64,000 nucleotides of DNA from Treponema sp. UBA6367 (GCA_002437725.1 DJRF01000019.1:108258-172257), one strand, 5' to 3'; positions 53,199-62,237 are shown, counted from the first letter of the stretch. Made by a program: numbers and translations. The notes: generated by a model not told the origin, from the sequence alone.

Positions 53199-53991
53199 AA
53201 GAGCATAGCAAGAATATTATAAGATTCGCCACAACTATGCTTGCTCCCGCTGGCGTGCTCCAGGCAAAACTTGCTAGTATGCCAGCTATAAAGCAAAACA
53301 CAGAAATGGCAGCAGAAAAAATTACTACCTTAAAAAAACTTTTAAAAACTTGCATTGCGCTAAGGGCAGGAAACACTATAAGGCTTGAAATCATCATAGC
53401 CCCCATGAGCCTCATTCCTATTACAACTGTAAGCGCAGTTAGTATTGCAATTAGCGCATTGTAGGCGTTTGTTTTTATTCCTGCCGCTTTTGCAAATGGC
53501 TCGTCAAAAGTTACTGTAAATATTCTGTTGTAAAATATAGCAAAAAGGCTGACTACCGTTATTGCAAGAGCAATGCTTATCCAGACATCTGCTTTGCTGA
53601 TTGCAAGAATGCTTCCAAACATAAAAGATGTAACATCCGTGTTCAATCCGCTTGTTAAAGATGTTATAAGTATGCCCAGAGCTAGCGAACTAGAAGAAAT
53701 TAATGCAATTGAAGCGTCTCCTTTTAGATTGCTTGAAGAACTCACTTTTAATAAAAGAAAGGCTGCCAGAATGCAAATAGGAATAGAAACTGCTAACGGA
53801 GCCCAATTAAAAGCCATGGCAGTTGCCATTGTTCCAAAAGCTACGTGGCTAAGGCCGTCTCCAATCATTGAAAATCGTTTTAGAACAAGTATTATTCCTA
53901 AAAATGCGGCGCACAGACTTATTAGCGTTCCTGCTATTAGCGCTCTAACTATAAAACCGTAAGAAAAAAGTTTTGCAAAAAAATCAATCAT
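53176..53991 (-). CDS. znuB: Zinc ABC transporter permease ZnuB
   Basis: A 271-aa ABC-3 family permease with about eight hydrophobic helices; GTLISLCAAFLGIILVLKRF, SHVAFGTMATAMAF and AGIKTNAYNALIAI are family segments. It forms the membrane channel of the zinc (or manganese) importer with ZnuC and ZnuA. It overlaps znuC by 8 nt. Confidence 0.88.
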   Translation of the reverse strand: MIDFFAKLFSYGFIVRALIAGTLISLCAAFLGIILVLKRFSMIGDGLSHVAFGTMATAMAFNWAPLAVSIPICILAAFLLLKVSSSSNLKGDASIALISSSSLALGILITSLTSGLNTDVTSFMFGSILAISKADVWISIALAITVVSLFAIFYNRIFTVTFDEPFAKAAGIKTNAYNALIAILTALTVVIGMRLMGAMMISSLIVFPALSAMQVFKSFFKVVIFSAAISVFCFIAGILASFAWSTPAGASIVVANLIIFLLCSFIRKLFL

Positions 53992-54751
53992 TTATGTATT
54001 TCCTAATATGAATATGGCTAGCGTTGCAGTCTGGCCCGCAATGATTTCCGCAATGGGTTTCGCAAACTTCTACCTGGCTCATCAGTTTATACAAGTCTGT
54101 TTTTGCGTAATCTTTAGATTTTCCAAAAAACAGGGGAGAGGTGTTCATTTGAAGAATATGGGTCGCATTTTGAACAGCCCTGTGAACATCGTGGCTTACC
54201 ATTAAAATTGCAATTCCGTCTTTTTTGTTCAAGTCTTGAATTATTGAATAAAGTTCGTCAGTTACGATAGGATCTAATCCAGTTACGGGCTCGTCTAAAA
54301 CTAGCATATTTTTTGCCGCGCACAAGGCTCTTGCTAAAAGAACGCGCTGCTGTTGGCCTCCGCTTAGGGCGCTGAACGGTTTGTTTGCAAGGTGGCTTAG
54401 TTGGAGACGCTGAATTTGAAACTCTGCATTTTGCCTGTCTGCTTTTGTATGAAAAAAACTTGATGAAGAAAGGCATCCTGAAAGAACAACTTCTTTTACG
54501 CTTGCAGGAAAATCTTTTTGAATATTTTTTTGCTGCGGAAGATAACCTGTGTGCAGCCTGTCTAAATTTATTTTTCCTGATTTTATAGGGACTAGTCCTA
54601 AAATCGCCTTTACCAAAGTTGTTTTTCCAGAACCGTTTGAGCCAACTATGCAAACATAGTCACCGGGATTTACAGAAAAAGAAACATTTTTGCAAGCTTC
54701 AAAACTGCCATAGTTTACGCACACGTTTCTGCATTCTACAAGGGGAATCAT
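53984..54751 (-). CDS. znuC: Zinc ABC transporter ATPase ZnuC
   Basis: A 255-aa ATPase with GSNGSGKTTLVKAIL (Walker A), LSGGQQQRVLLARAL (signature), LVLDEPVTGLD (Walker B) and the switch His in MVSHDVH. The C terminus has a Cys/His-rich tail, VCETHCGNHCGPDCNASHIH, likely binding metal; such tails occur in some metal transporters. I use the ATG at 54751, which overlaps the znuA stop (ATGA); an in-frame ATG at 54802 would lie inside znuA. Confidence 0.9.
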   Translation of the reverse strand: MIPLVECRNVCVNYGSFEACKNVSFSVNPGDYVCIVGSNGSGKTTLVKAILGLVPIKSGKINLDRLHTGYLPQQKNIQKDFPASVKEVVLSGCLSSSSFFHTKADRQNAEFQIQRLQLSHLANKPFSALSGGQQQRVLLARALCAAKNMLVLDEPVTGLDPIVTDELYSIIQDLNKKDGIAILMVSHDVHRAVQNATHILQMNTSPLFFGKSKDYAKTDLYKLMSQVEVCETHCGNHCGPDCNASHIHIRKYIND

Positions 54752-55779
54752 CTTAGACCTCTTTTTAGGGCAAGGGCATTTTTTTTCATTAAAGAAACCC
54801 AAGTCTCGGCGTTTTCAAAGTCTTTTTTTGAAACATTTTGACAAGACTGCAATAGAATTGCGGGTACGTTTGCAGATTCTGAAATTATGTCCGCAATTTT
54901 ATGATTGCCCAGTTCTATGTAAAATACGGCTGGCAATCCAAGAGTTTTTATTTTATCTATAAGTCTTGAAATTGTCGCAGAGCTAGCTTCTACTGCTGTG
55001 CTGCAGCCTGAAAATGCCGCGTCGTATTCTAATCCGTAGTATTTTGCAAAGTAGATAAATGGAAAGCGGTCGCCCATTACAATGTACTTTTCTTTAGCAT
55101 TTAAAACTATCTGCGCAATTTCCATAGAAACCTTTGCGATTTGTTCACAGTAATTGTTCGCGTTCTGTTCGAATTCTTCAACAAGCTGAAAGAGCTGCTT
55201 TTGCGCGGCAACTTCTTGCAACGATTTGCAAACCGATTTTACTATGGCAATTTCGTTTTTTGGGCTCGTCCAAATGTGTTCGTCCTGTTCGTGAATATTT
55301 TGATTTTGTCCGTCTTTTAAATCTTTGCTTTCTTCTTCACTATGATTTTTATGTTCGTCTAAGTGTTCTTCAGAATCGAAATGCTCTTCATCAAGTGTTT
55401 CTACAAAATCAAAAAGTCTTAGTTCGGAATTTTTGTTTTTTTCTGTGTTAGAATTAAAAATCTTTTTTACCCAGGCATCGCTTTCTCCGCCTACGTAGAT
55501 AAAAAGGTCGCTGTTAGTTATGGCAATTATATCTGCGGGGCTTGGATCAAACGAATGTGATTCTGCGCCCGGTTTTACAAGCAATTTGAGTTCGGCGGTT
55601 CCGTCAAGAAGAGTGTCTCCTAAAACGGCTCTTGCGGCATCGTAGCATGGAAAAGTTGTTGCAACGACTGAAATTTGAGCGTTTTGTTTTGGAATGTTAT
55701 TTTTTTTACAAGCAATTATTGTAAAAACTGTTGTGAAAATGCAGATTGCTGTAATTTTTGTTAGAATGTTCTTTTTCAT
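54748..55779 (-). CDS. znuA: Zinc-binding lipoprotein ZnuA
   Basis: A 343-aa cluster A-I metal-binding protein. The signal ends in TIIAC, giving a lipoprotein. Metal ligands are the His in AESHSFDPSP, the His of DEHIWTSPKN, the His-independent loop near ERSPF-like VMGDRFPFIYFAKYYGLEY and the acid near the C terminus. A very acidic His-rich loop lies between (residues about 120-170, e.g. EEHLDEHKNHSEEE), typical of zinc rather than manganese binders. First gene of a znuA-znuC-znuB operon. A Zur site could not be identified with confidence. Confidence 0.9.
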   Translation of the reverse strand: MKKNILTKITAICIFTTVFTIIACKKNNIPKQNAQISVVATTFPCYDAARAVLGDTLLDGTAELKLLVKPGAESHSFDPSPADIIAITNSDLFIYVGGESDAWVKKIFNSNTEKNKNSELRLFDFVETLDEEHFDSEEHLDEHKNHSEEESKDLKDGQNQNIHEQDEHIWTSPKNEIAIVKSVCKSLQEVAAQKQLFQLVEEFEQNANNYCEQIAKVSMEIAQIVLNAKEKYIVMGDRFPFIYFAKYYGLEYDAAFSGCSTAVEASSATISRLIDKIKTLGLPAVFYIELGNHKIADIISESANVPAILLQSCQNVSKKDFENAETWVSLMKKNALALKRGLR

Positions 55780-55814
55780 TTAAAAGAAAATATACTAAAA
55801 AAAATCTTACAATT

Positions 55815-55915
55815 CAAATGGTTGCAAAGCAAAATCTTCACAAATTAAAAATTCGCTTACGCTTTTATTCGTTTTATTAATATTGTAAGAAACGCCTTCA
55901 GCGAATTTTTAATTT
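55815..55915. mobile_element. MITE fragment H (rearranged)
   Basis: It holds the right arm (AAAATCTTCACAAATT, ATTCGCTTACGCTTTTATTC) followed by a left-arm piece (AAACGCCTTCAGCGAATTTT) in the same orientation, so the order is scrambled and the ends are gone. It lies between znuA and the uracil-DNA-glycosylase-like gene and touches that gene's stop. Confidence 0.55.
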
Positions 55916-56672
55916 ATTCGCCAAAAATTTCTTTTCTGTGTTTTGTCCCAAGCTCGTCTAATAATTCTTTTAGTGTTTTTTTGGGATTTTCATTTTTGAA
56001 CGAATTTAAGTCTTTTGTAAAGCAGTTCATAGAAAAATGCTGAAAGACTTTTACGTTTTTCCAAGTTTGCTGGCCGCAAGTTTTTTTCAGTTCTGCCTTA
56101 TACGGTTCAAAAATTCCGCTGGGCTTTAATTCGCTGTAGCCAACAAGCCAAAGTTGAGTTTTCGTTTTTCCGTATTTGTTTAAGTTTTCAAGAAGATTTG
56201 CAGTTGCTTGCGCCATCCAAAGCTGGCTTTCAAGAATCAATTGTTCTACCTGCCTTCCGCCCTCCCTTGCGATTGCTTTTAGTTGCGCCGTTTTTGCAGA
56301 ATGAATGGGAGTCTTGTTCAAAATTATTACGTTTTTTCTAAAATCTATTTCAAGTTCCGCGTTGCGCTTAAAAAATCCTTCGGCAATTTTTCCGGCTTGC
56401 CCCACAAGGTACTTTTGATTTTTTGCAAGCTGCTCGTTTTTGCCAGGATTGTCGCCTATGACAATGAGTTTTATTTCGTCTTCGCCTTTAATATCGTCAA
56501 GAGCCTTGTTATAAACTACAGGAGTTTCTATTGGATATTCTGGCGTTTTTGCCTTTTGTGCTGCCTGTTTTTGTAAACTTGCTAAAATTGTTTTATACTG
56601 ATTCCAAGTTGTAATTTTAGATTTAAAATCGTTTTTGAAATTTTCAACGCATTTCCATTGTAATTCTGTCAT
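55914..56672 (-). CDS. Uracil-DNA glycosylase superfamily protein
   Basis: A 252-aa protein of the UDG superfamily, with VIGDNPGKNEQL near residue 72 (catalytic water motif), LVGQAGKIAEGFFKR and NVIILNKTPIHS, and a late histidine in VFQHFSMNCF. The order fits family 4/5-like or UdgX-like enzymes, but there is no clear iron-sulfur cysteine set. It may remove uracil from DNA; activity is not certain. GAGGAAAAA precedes the start. Confidence 0.75.
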   Translation of the reverse strand: MTELQWKCVENFKNDFKSKITTWNQYKTILASLQKQAAQKAKTPEYPIETPVVYNKALDDIKGEDEIKLIVIGDNPGKNEQLAKNQKYLVGQAGKIAEGFFKRNAELEIDFRKNVIILNKTPIHSAKTAQLKAIAREGGRQVEQLILESQLWMAQATANLLENLNKYGKTKTQLWLVGYSELKPSGIFEPYKAELKKTCGQQTWKNVKVFQHFSMNCFTKDLNSFKNENPKKTLKELLDELGTKHRKEIFGE

Positions 56673-56716
56673 TTTTTTCCTCGGTTTAGGTTTTGGACTA
56701 AAGTTAGTTTTTTTTG

Positions 56717-57628
56717 TTATGAAGAACTTTTAGATTCTTTTAGTTCGTTTAGAATTTTTCCAACCGCCTGTTGAATTCTCTTTCCTGATTTTGTATCGTA
56801 CATTTCTGCTCTTCGTATAAAGCCTATGTCGTAATAGCCCATTATATTTCCAGCTGTATGGATTACAAAATTGTTGGAAAACCGGCCGCTTTCAAGAACA
56901 ATTTGGGGAACGAGCCCCATTCCTAAATCAAGTTGGGCTAGCGCAAGAATTGCTTCGTTTCCTTCGGTTTCGGCAGCGATAATCGGTTTTACATTGCGGC
57001 TTTTTGTCCATTGGTCAAAGCGGCGGCGTGCCAAACCAGTTTTTGGTAAAATTAGCGGTGTTGAAGAAATTATGTCTTGAGGCGAACCTGCAAGATTTGT
57101 AAAATCTCCATTTTTGTTTGCCGCAAAAATCAAAGGCGTTTTTTTCATGCTGATTGTTTGCAAAAACGAAAGTCCGTCTTCTGGAATTGCTGCAACGGCA
57201 AGGGCGGCTCTGCCTTCTTTTATTGCGGGAATCGCTCCTGCGGGGTCTCCTGTTTCTACCGCAAGTTGAATGGCAGGAAATTCTGCGGCAAGTTTACTTA
57301 AAAAAAGAGGAAGAATTGTGTAGCAAGCTGTTACAGAGGCGTAAACTTTTAGCGTGCCGGAAACAGTTCCTTTTTCGCCTTTGAATTTTTCTTGCATGAT
57401 TTTTTGTCGCTCTAAAGTTTCTTTTGCAAAATCGGCAAAAATCCTGCCGTTTTTTGTGAGGACGACTTTTCTGTTAGTTCTGTCTAAAAGTTCTGTTCCA
57501 TTTTCTTCTTCAAGACGGCTTATAATTCTGCTCAATGCGGAAGGGCTTATGTTTATGGAATCTGCGGTTTTTGCAAAGTGCAAGTTTTCAGAAAGTGTTA
57601 AAAAAGCCTTTAATTCGTAAAAGTTCAT
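56717..57628 (-). CDS. LysR-type regulator, IlvY-like
   Basis: A 303-aa LysR regulator. The N-terminal winged helix has AKTADSINISPSALSRIISRL; the effector domain (about 90-290) has GTLKVYASVTACYTILPLFL, TGDPAGAIPAI, LARRRFDQW and LGMGLVPQIVLESG, all closely matching E. coli IlvY. IlvY activates ilvC in response to acetolactate/acetohydroxybutyrate, but no ilv gene is present here. The divergent neighbour is an exported repeat protein, which could be its target. Confidence 0.85.
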   Translation of the reverse strand: MNFYELKAFLTLSENLHFAKTADSINISPSALSRIISRLEEENGTELLDRTNRKVVLTKNGRIFADFAKETLERQKIMQEKFKGEKGTVSGTLKVYASVTACYTILPLFLSKLAAEFPAIQLAVETGDPAGAIPAIKEGRAALAVAAIPEDGLSFLQTISMKKTPLIFAANKNGDFTNLAGSPQDIISSTPLILPKTGLARRRFDQWTKSRNVKPIIAAETEGNEAILALAQLDLGMGLVPQIVLESGRFSNNFVIHTAGNIMGYYDIGFIRRAEMYDTKSGKRIQQAVGKILNELKESKSSS

Positions 57629-57672
57629 ATTTCAAGGGATTTTATCACATAATTCTTTGTAAGTCTTTATTT

Positions 57673-57701
57673 TTGACAAATCAAACTTGTGGATATATAA
57701 T
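57673..57701 (+). promoter_or_regulatory. Consensus sigma70-type promoter
   Basis: TTGACA (57673-57678), exactly 17 bp, TATAAT (57696-57701). It is a perfect match to the vegetative consensus, upstream of the exported repeat protein. The predicted leader contains a lone MITE-end sequence, ACTTCGAGTTTTTATA (57715-57730), just before a GGAGG Shine-Dalgarno. Confidence 0.75.
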
Positions 57702-57744
57702 TTAATTAGTATAAACTTCGAGTTTTTATAGGAGGTTTTCAGCA

Positions 57745-58575
57745 ATGAAAAAAATATTTTTTTCTTTTGTAGCTTTTTTTATTGGAATTTCACTGTACGG
57801 CTACGATATTATGGGAAATACATCTGTAAAATCGGGTGCAAAAACCGTTACTCGTACAGACTATTCAATAATATCTAAATTTGGAGAGTATTACAGAACT
57901 CCTAGTTCAAAATTTATCTATCTTTACGATGAAACTGGCAAGCAAACTGAAAATTCAGAACTTACTGTGCGCGATGTTCTTGTAAACAAGGTTGTAAATT
58001 CTTATGATTCTGAAGGAAAAGTTTCTGAGCGCAAAGCCTATGATTCAGAAGGGTTGCAGCTTTGGAATTCTGTGCTTTCTTATAAGGACGGGCTTCTTTG
58101 TGATGAAACCCAGTATGCCCGCGATGGTAATTTAAAGAGCAAAACAATCTACACATATACAGATTCAAAGCTTACAGACGAAAGTTACTACAATTCTGAT
58201 GGAGTTCTTATTTGGAAGATTGTTTACAAATATAACGATAAAGAGCTTTTAGAAAAAGAAGAGCAATATTTTGGTGACGGTTCCTTAAATGAGGAGCGTG
58301 TTTACACATATACAGATTCTGGAAACAAGGATTCAATTGCTGTTTACGGTGCGAACGGTCTGCAGCTTTATAAAGATGTTTTTAGATACGGTTCTAATGA
58401 GCTCCTTTCTGAAGTAACAACTTATAATGCAGAAAATAAAACTTCAAAGCGCGAACTTGTAAAATACGATTCAAAAGGCAATATTTCTAAGTTGACTGTT
58501 TATTTAGTTTCTAAGAAATTTGGAACTATTGTAAATGAAATGTCATCAATGACTGAATTTTCTTACGAATATTAG
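57745..58575 (+). CDS. Exported YD/MORN-like repeat protein
   Basis: A 276-aa protein with a signal peptide (about 1-19). The rest is made of about eight units of 22-25 residues of the type YNSDGVLIWKIVYKYNDKE, resembling RHS/YD or toxin_R_bind-like beta-hairpin repeats. Likely a periplasmic or surface beta-solenoid. Transcribed from a consensus promoter with GGAGG before the ATG, so it may be abundant. It ends in a strong hairpin terminator placed inside the convergent gene. Confidence 0.72.
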   Translation: MKKIFFSFVAFFIGISLYGYDIMGNTSVKSGAKTVTRTDYSIISKFGEYYRTPSSKFIYLYDETGKQTENSELTVRDVLVNKVVNSYDSEGKVSERKAYDSEGLQLWNSVLSYKDGLLCDETQYARDGNLKSKTIYTYTDSKLTDESYYNSDGVLIWKIVYKYNDKELLEKEEQYFGDGSLNEERVYTYTDSGNKDSIAVYGANGLQLYKDVFRYGSNELLSEVTTYNAENKTSKRELVKYDSKGNISKLTVYLVSKKFGTIVNEMSSMTEFSYEY

Positions 58576-58647
58576 TCTGGATACTAACTTCTTGTGCTTA
58601 GCTGCGCAGCGGCTTCAATTGCGCGGTTTTTATCTAAAGACAAGTTT

Positions 58648-60237
58648 TTAAAGCAGCGGCGCAAATATTTTAAAAAACCAGCCTATTACCCTCTGACGAA
58701 GAGGGTATTTTTTATATATATCCAAAGTAATTTCTGTGCAACGCTTTTTAGTTTCTTGAAAATCTTTTTCCATATCAACGATTACATTCGTTTTGTACAT
58801 ATATAAGCCACATTCAAAGTGGTGGTCTAAACTTCTGTAGTCAAGGTTTACAGAGCCCACAGTTCCTCTGTTTCCATCGGAAATAAATACTTTTGCATGT
58901 ATAAAACCGGGATCGAATCCGTATACGTGGACTCCGTTTTTAATCAATGTTTTTATAAAATTTCTTCCTACACAAAAGGTTATGTAATGGTCGTAGTGCG
59001 AAGGAACAATCAAACTGACTTCAACCCCTCTTTTTGCTGCAAAAATAAGGCTGTTCATAAGCGTGTTGTCTATTATTATGTACGGAGTCATTATGTGCAC
59101 ATAACCGTGCGACTTTGAAAGAATGTAATTATAGACGTTTTCCGCAATGTCTTCGTTGTTGTATGCGTCGTCACCGTAAGGAATTACAACTCCACTTTGC
59201 GGCGTTTCTGGAAATGCTGTTTCTATATACTTTGAAAAATCTTCAAGAGCAAAACTGTTTTTTTCTTTTTGCGGAATTTGAATATTCCACATTTCTAAAA
59301 ACATTGTTGTAAAAGAGCGCACCGCAGGTCCTTGGATTTTTATGCCGGTATCTTTCCAGTAATCGAACCGTTTGTGATTTAAGTTTATGTATTCATCAGA
59401 AATGTTTATGCCGCCTGTGTAGGCGATTTTGCCGTCAATAACAAGAATTTTCCTGTGATCCCGGTTGTTAAGTCCTGTGTCAAAAACTGGCACGAACTTT
59501 TTAAAAATCTGAGCTTTTATTCCAAAAGATTTTAGATAATCGATATACGCGTTTGTTGAAAAGGCAATAGAGCCAAGACTGTCGTACATTAATCTAACTT
59601 CAACACCGTTTTTTACTTTATCCTTTAAAATTTTTAAAATAAGCTCCCATAAGGTTCCTGGTTCGATTATAAAGTATTCCAAAAAAATAAATTTTTCAGC
59701 CGATTTTAAATCTTTTATGATTTGAGGGAACATATATTCGCCGGCAGAAAAATATTGAGTGCTTGTGTTCGTAAACGGCGGAAAATTTCCTGTTTTCATG
59801 AGATATGTAGAAATATCCTGAACCTTTGGATAATCGGCTAGAGCTTTTTTGTTCTCTGGAGAATCTAAAAAGTAGTTTTTTGAAGATTTTTTTATTTTGT
59901 TTAGTTTTCTGCTTAAAGAAAATCCGCCTAAATTCAGTTTGTAAGAAAAATAAAGCGAAATTCCAAAGACTGGAACTATAAGAACGGGTATGAGCCAGGA
60001 AATTTTGAATTCATTTTTTCCAGGACTATTAACAAGATAAGTTGCGAATAAAAGGCTTAAGGCAATGCTTCCGCCTATAAAATACTTTGTGTAAGGTTCA
60101 AGCTTTAAACAAAAAACAGCAAAAAGCGTGAACTGTATTAATAGCAAAATAATGATTAATAAAAGTTTGCTGTAAATTAAAGTTTTGAGAAATTTGTTAT
60201 CTTTTTTTAATTTGAGATTTTTTTGATTTTTATTCAT
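58648..60237 (-). CDS. cls: Cardiolipin synthase
   Basis: A 529-aa enzyme with two N-terminal membrane helices (about 22-65), a Nuclease-like N-terminal region and two phospholipase D motifs: NRDHRKILVIDGKIAYTGG near 258 and FIHAKVFISDGNRGTVGSVN near 455 (HxK...G...GS). It condenses two phosphatidylglycerol molecules. It ends in the usual FAPLL-type tail. A promoter-like TTATCA-17-TAAAAT (60244-60272) ends 6 nt before the ATG. The terminator of the convergent gene lies within its last 65 bases. Confidence 0.92.
   Translation of the reverse strand: MNKNQKNLKLKKDNKFLKTLIYSKLLLIIILLLIQFTLFAVFCLKLEPYTKYFIGGSIALSLLFATYLVNSPGKNEFKISWLIPVLIVPVFGISLYFSYKLNLGGFSLSRKLNKIKKSSKNYFLDSPENKKALADYPKVQDISTYLMKTGNFPPFTNTSTQYFSAGEYMFPQIIKDLKSAEKFIFLEYFIIEPGTLWELILKILKDKVKNGVEVRLMYDSLGSIAFSTNAYIDYLKSFGIKAQIFKKFVPVFDTGLNNRDHRKILVIDGKIAYTGGINISDEYINLNHKRFDYWKDTGIKIQGPAVRSFTTMFLEMWNIQIPQKEKNSFALEDFSKYIETAFPETPQSGVVIPYGDDAYNNEDIAENVYNYILSKSHGYVHIMTPYIIIDNTLMNSLIFAAKRGVEVSLIVPSHYDHYITFCVGRNFIKTLIKNGVHVYGFDPGFIHAKVFISDGNRGTVGSVNLDYRSLDHHFECGLYMYKTNVIVDMEKDFQETKKRCTEITLDIYKKYPLRQRVIGWFFKIFAPLL
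58687..58713 (+). terminator. Strong intrinsic terminator embedded in cls
   Basis: TACCCTCT / AGAGGGTA, 8-bp perfect stem with a 5-nt loop, followed on the plus strand by six T. It serves the exported repeat gene ending at 58575. It lies inside the coding sequence of the convergent cls gene (near its C terminus). Confidence 0.8.
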
Positions 60238-60360
60238 AAAATTATTTTATTTAGCGTGCCTTTTTTTGATAATCATAATATAATAAAAATAGAATAAATA
60301 AACTAGATTTTTTTCCGATAAATAAGTGTCTAGCTTTAATTTTTAAAGGCTGTTTGTATT

Positions 60361-60413
60361 AGGTTGAAAGTCAATTTTTTAGAAAAATGAATAAAAAGCT
60401 CGGCTTTCGACCT
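60361..60413. mobile_element. MITE minimal derivative (53 bp, ends only)
   Basis: AGGTTGAAAGTCAATTTTTT at the left and, inward from the right, AGGTCGAAAGCCGAGCTTTT, with nothing of the core between. It matches the ends of copy A and forms one hairpin. A further lone end lies at about 62243-62265 (AGGTCTAAAGTCTAGCTTTT). Confidence 0.65.
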
Positions 60414-60446
60414 ATTAAAAGATAATAAAAAAGATGAGGGTAATAT

Positions 60447-62237
60447 ATGAAACAGATTGGAATCAGACTCGCAGACGGATCTTTTTATCCAATTATGGAA
60501 GATGGTCAAAAGTGTACAAAGACTCTAGGGCTTACCACTGTAAAGGATAATCAAACACGTGTAATAGTTGATGTTTATCGTTCAAAAACAGGAACTATGG
60601 AAGATGCTGAATATATTGACTCTCTTCAAATTGAAAATCTTGTTGAACATCCAAACGGAACTGTAGACATAAATTTAGATATTGGGCTTGATGAAAATGG
60701 CAAATTAAGAGCCGCGATGATTGACCCTGAAACAGGAAACAAGAGCAGCGCGGATGTTACCTTGGTTTCAAGAACTGTAGAAGAGCGCCTTGAGCCCACT
60801 AATTACGAAATTTCAATGCCAGAGACTGAGCCTGCAGAAAGAGACACAAAAGATGAAAAAGAAGATTCTTTAGGTTCGGACAAGGTTGAAGCAGCTGAAG
60901 CTGCTATTGCAGGGGCTGCGCTTGGCGCAGTTGCTGGCGGTATTGTTGTAAACGAGCTGAATAAAGAGGCGGAAAAAAACAACGCAGATATTTTTGATTT
61001 AGATGACGCAATTGTAGAAGAACCAGTTGTTTCTGACGACCCTAATTCTACGGCAGAAGAGCCTTCTGTTGAATTTGATTCTGACTCTACTGCCGAACCT
61101 GAACCTGAAATTCCTTTAGAAGATGCGACGCAAGGGGAGTCTGCAATATCTGACGATATTACGTTTGATGAACCTTCGCTAGATGATTCTGTTTCTAGCG
61201 CAGAATCTGAACCAGCTGAAAATTTTGCAGAAGAAAAATCAGATGGCTCTGTAGAAGCTCAAATGCCTCCTTTAGAAGATTTTGACGATACCCCTGTAGC
61301 TAGTGATTTTAATATCGATGAAATTGAAGAGCCTAAAATCGAAGAGTCAAAAGAAGATTCTATTTCTGAGCCAGAATTGCCAGAGCCTGATGAAACAGTT
61401 GCTTTTGAGCCGGAATCGCCAGAACCTGATGAAACCGTTGTTTCAGAAAATACTAGCGAATCTGTTCCTGTTCATAGTGAAGACGAAAGTTCTAGTTCCG
61501 AATCCTTTGAAGATTTTGATTTGCCGGATTTTAATCTTCCAGAAGAAAATACTCAAACAGAAACTGCAGATTCTTTGAGCGACGACGACTTCTTAAAAAC
61601 TCTTGACAGTTCAAACGGCTTGCAATCAAATGATATTGCTTCTGAAGCTTCCGATTCAATTTTTAACAATGAGCTTGTAAATGACAACACTCCTTCAAAC
61701 GGAATAAATTTCAATGGTCTTTACGATAAAGAAACTGAGCAAGGAACTTCTTCTGTCTCGACTGACGAGGTTTCAGAAAGCGTAAGGAAAAAGACAAAAA
61801 CTCCTGTGATAATTTGCCTTGTTTGCGCAATGATTTGTCTTATTTGCGCGGCTCTTGTGCTTTTTGTAGTTCCATCAAAATTTAATCTTCTTGGAAAAAA
61901 GAATTCTGCTTCTAAAGAAAAAGAAGTTGCTCCAATTGTTGAAGAAGCAAGGCCTGTTCAGGAAGAAGAAATTCAAGAAACAGTTCCTATTCAGGCAAAG
62001 GAAGAGGAAGTTGTTGTTGCCCAGGAGCCAGAAGAAATTGTTCCAGAGCCTCCTGCTCCTCCTGTAGAAAAACCAAAGAATATTACTTACAAAATAAAAT
62101 GGGGCGACACTCTTTGGGATATTGCTGACGCTTATTATAAAAATCCTTGGCGTTACAAGTACATTGCAAGGTACAATGGAATAAAAAATCCTGATTATAT
62201 TATTTCAGGAACAACAATTGTAATTCCTGCAAATTAG
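60447..62237 (+). CDS. Hsp70-substrate-domain-like / acidic / TM / LysM protein
   Basis: A 596-aa protein. Residues 1-115 resemble the beta-sandwich of Hsp70 substrate-binding domains (KDNQTRVIVDVYRSKTG, VDINLDIGLDENGKLRAAMI, DPETGNKSS). Residues about 130-445 are a very acidic, Pro/Ser-rich disordered region with two near-repeats (PEPDETV). A membrane helix (about 450-474) is followed by a Glu/Pro-rich spacer and a C-terminal LysM domain (WGDTLWDIADAYY, ARYNGIKNPDYI). The likely topology is cytoplasmic N terminus and periplasmic LysM bound to peptidoglycan. GAGGG precedes the start. A lytic transglycosylase follows. Confidence 0.78.
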   Translation: MKQIGIRLADGSFYPIMEDGQKCTKTLGLTTVKDNQTRVIVDVYRSKTGTMEDAEYIDSLQIENLVEHPNGTVDINLDIGLDENGKLRAAMIDPETGNKSSADVTLVSRTVEERLEPTNYEISMPETEPAERDTKDEKEDSLGSDKVEAAEAAIAGAALGAVAGGIVVNELNKEAEKNNADIFDLDDAIVEEPVVSDDPNSTAEEPSVEFDSDSTAEPEPEIPLEDATQGESAISDDITFDEPSLDDSVSSAESEPAENFAEEKSDGSVEAQMPPLEDFDDTPVASDFNIDEIEEPKIEESKEDSISEPELPEPDETVAFEPESPEPDETVVSENTSESVPVHSEDESSSSESFEDFDLPDFNLPEENTQTETADSLSDDDFLKTLDSSNGLQSNDIASEASDSIFNNELVNDNTPSNGINFNGLYDKETEQGTSSVSTDEVSESVRKKTKTPVIICLVCAMICLICAALVLFVVPSKFNLLGKKNSASKEKEVAPIVEEARPVQEEEIQETVPIQAKEEEVVVAQEPEEIVPEPPAPPVEKPKNITYKIKWGDTLWDIADAYYKNPWRYKYIARYNGIKNPDYIISGTTIVIPAN

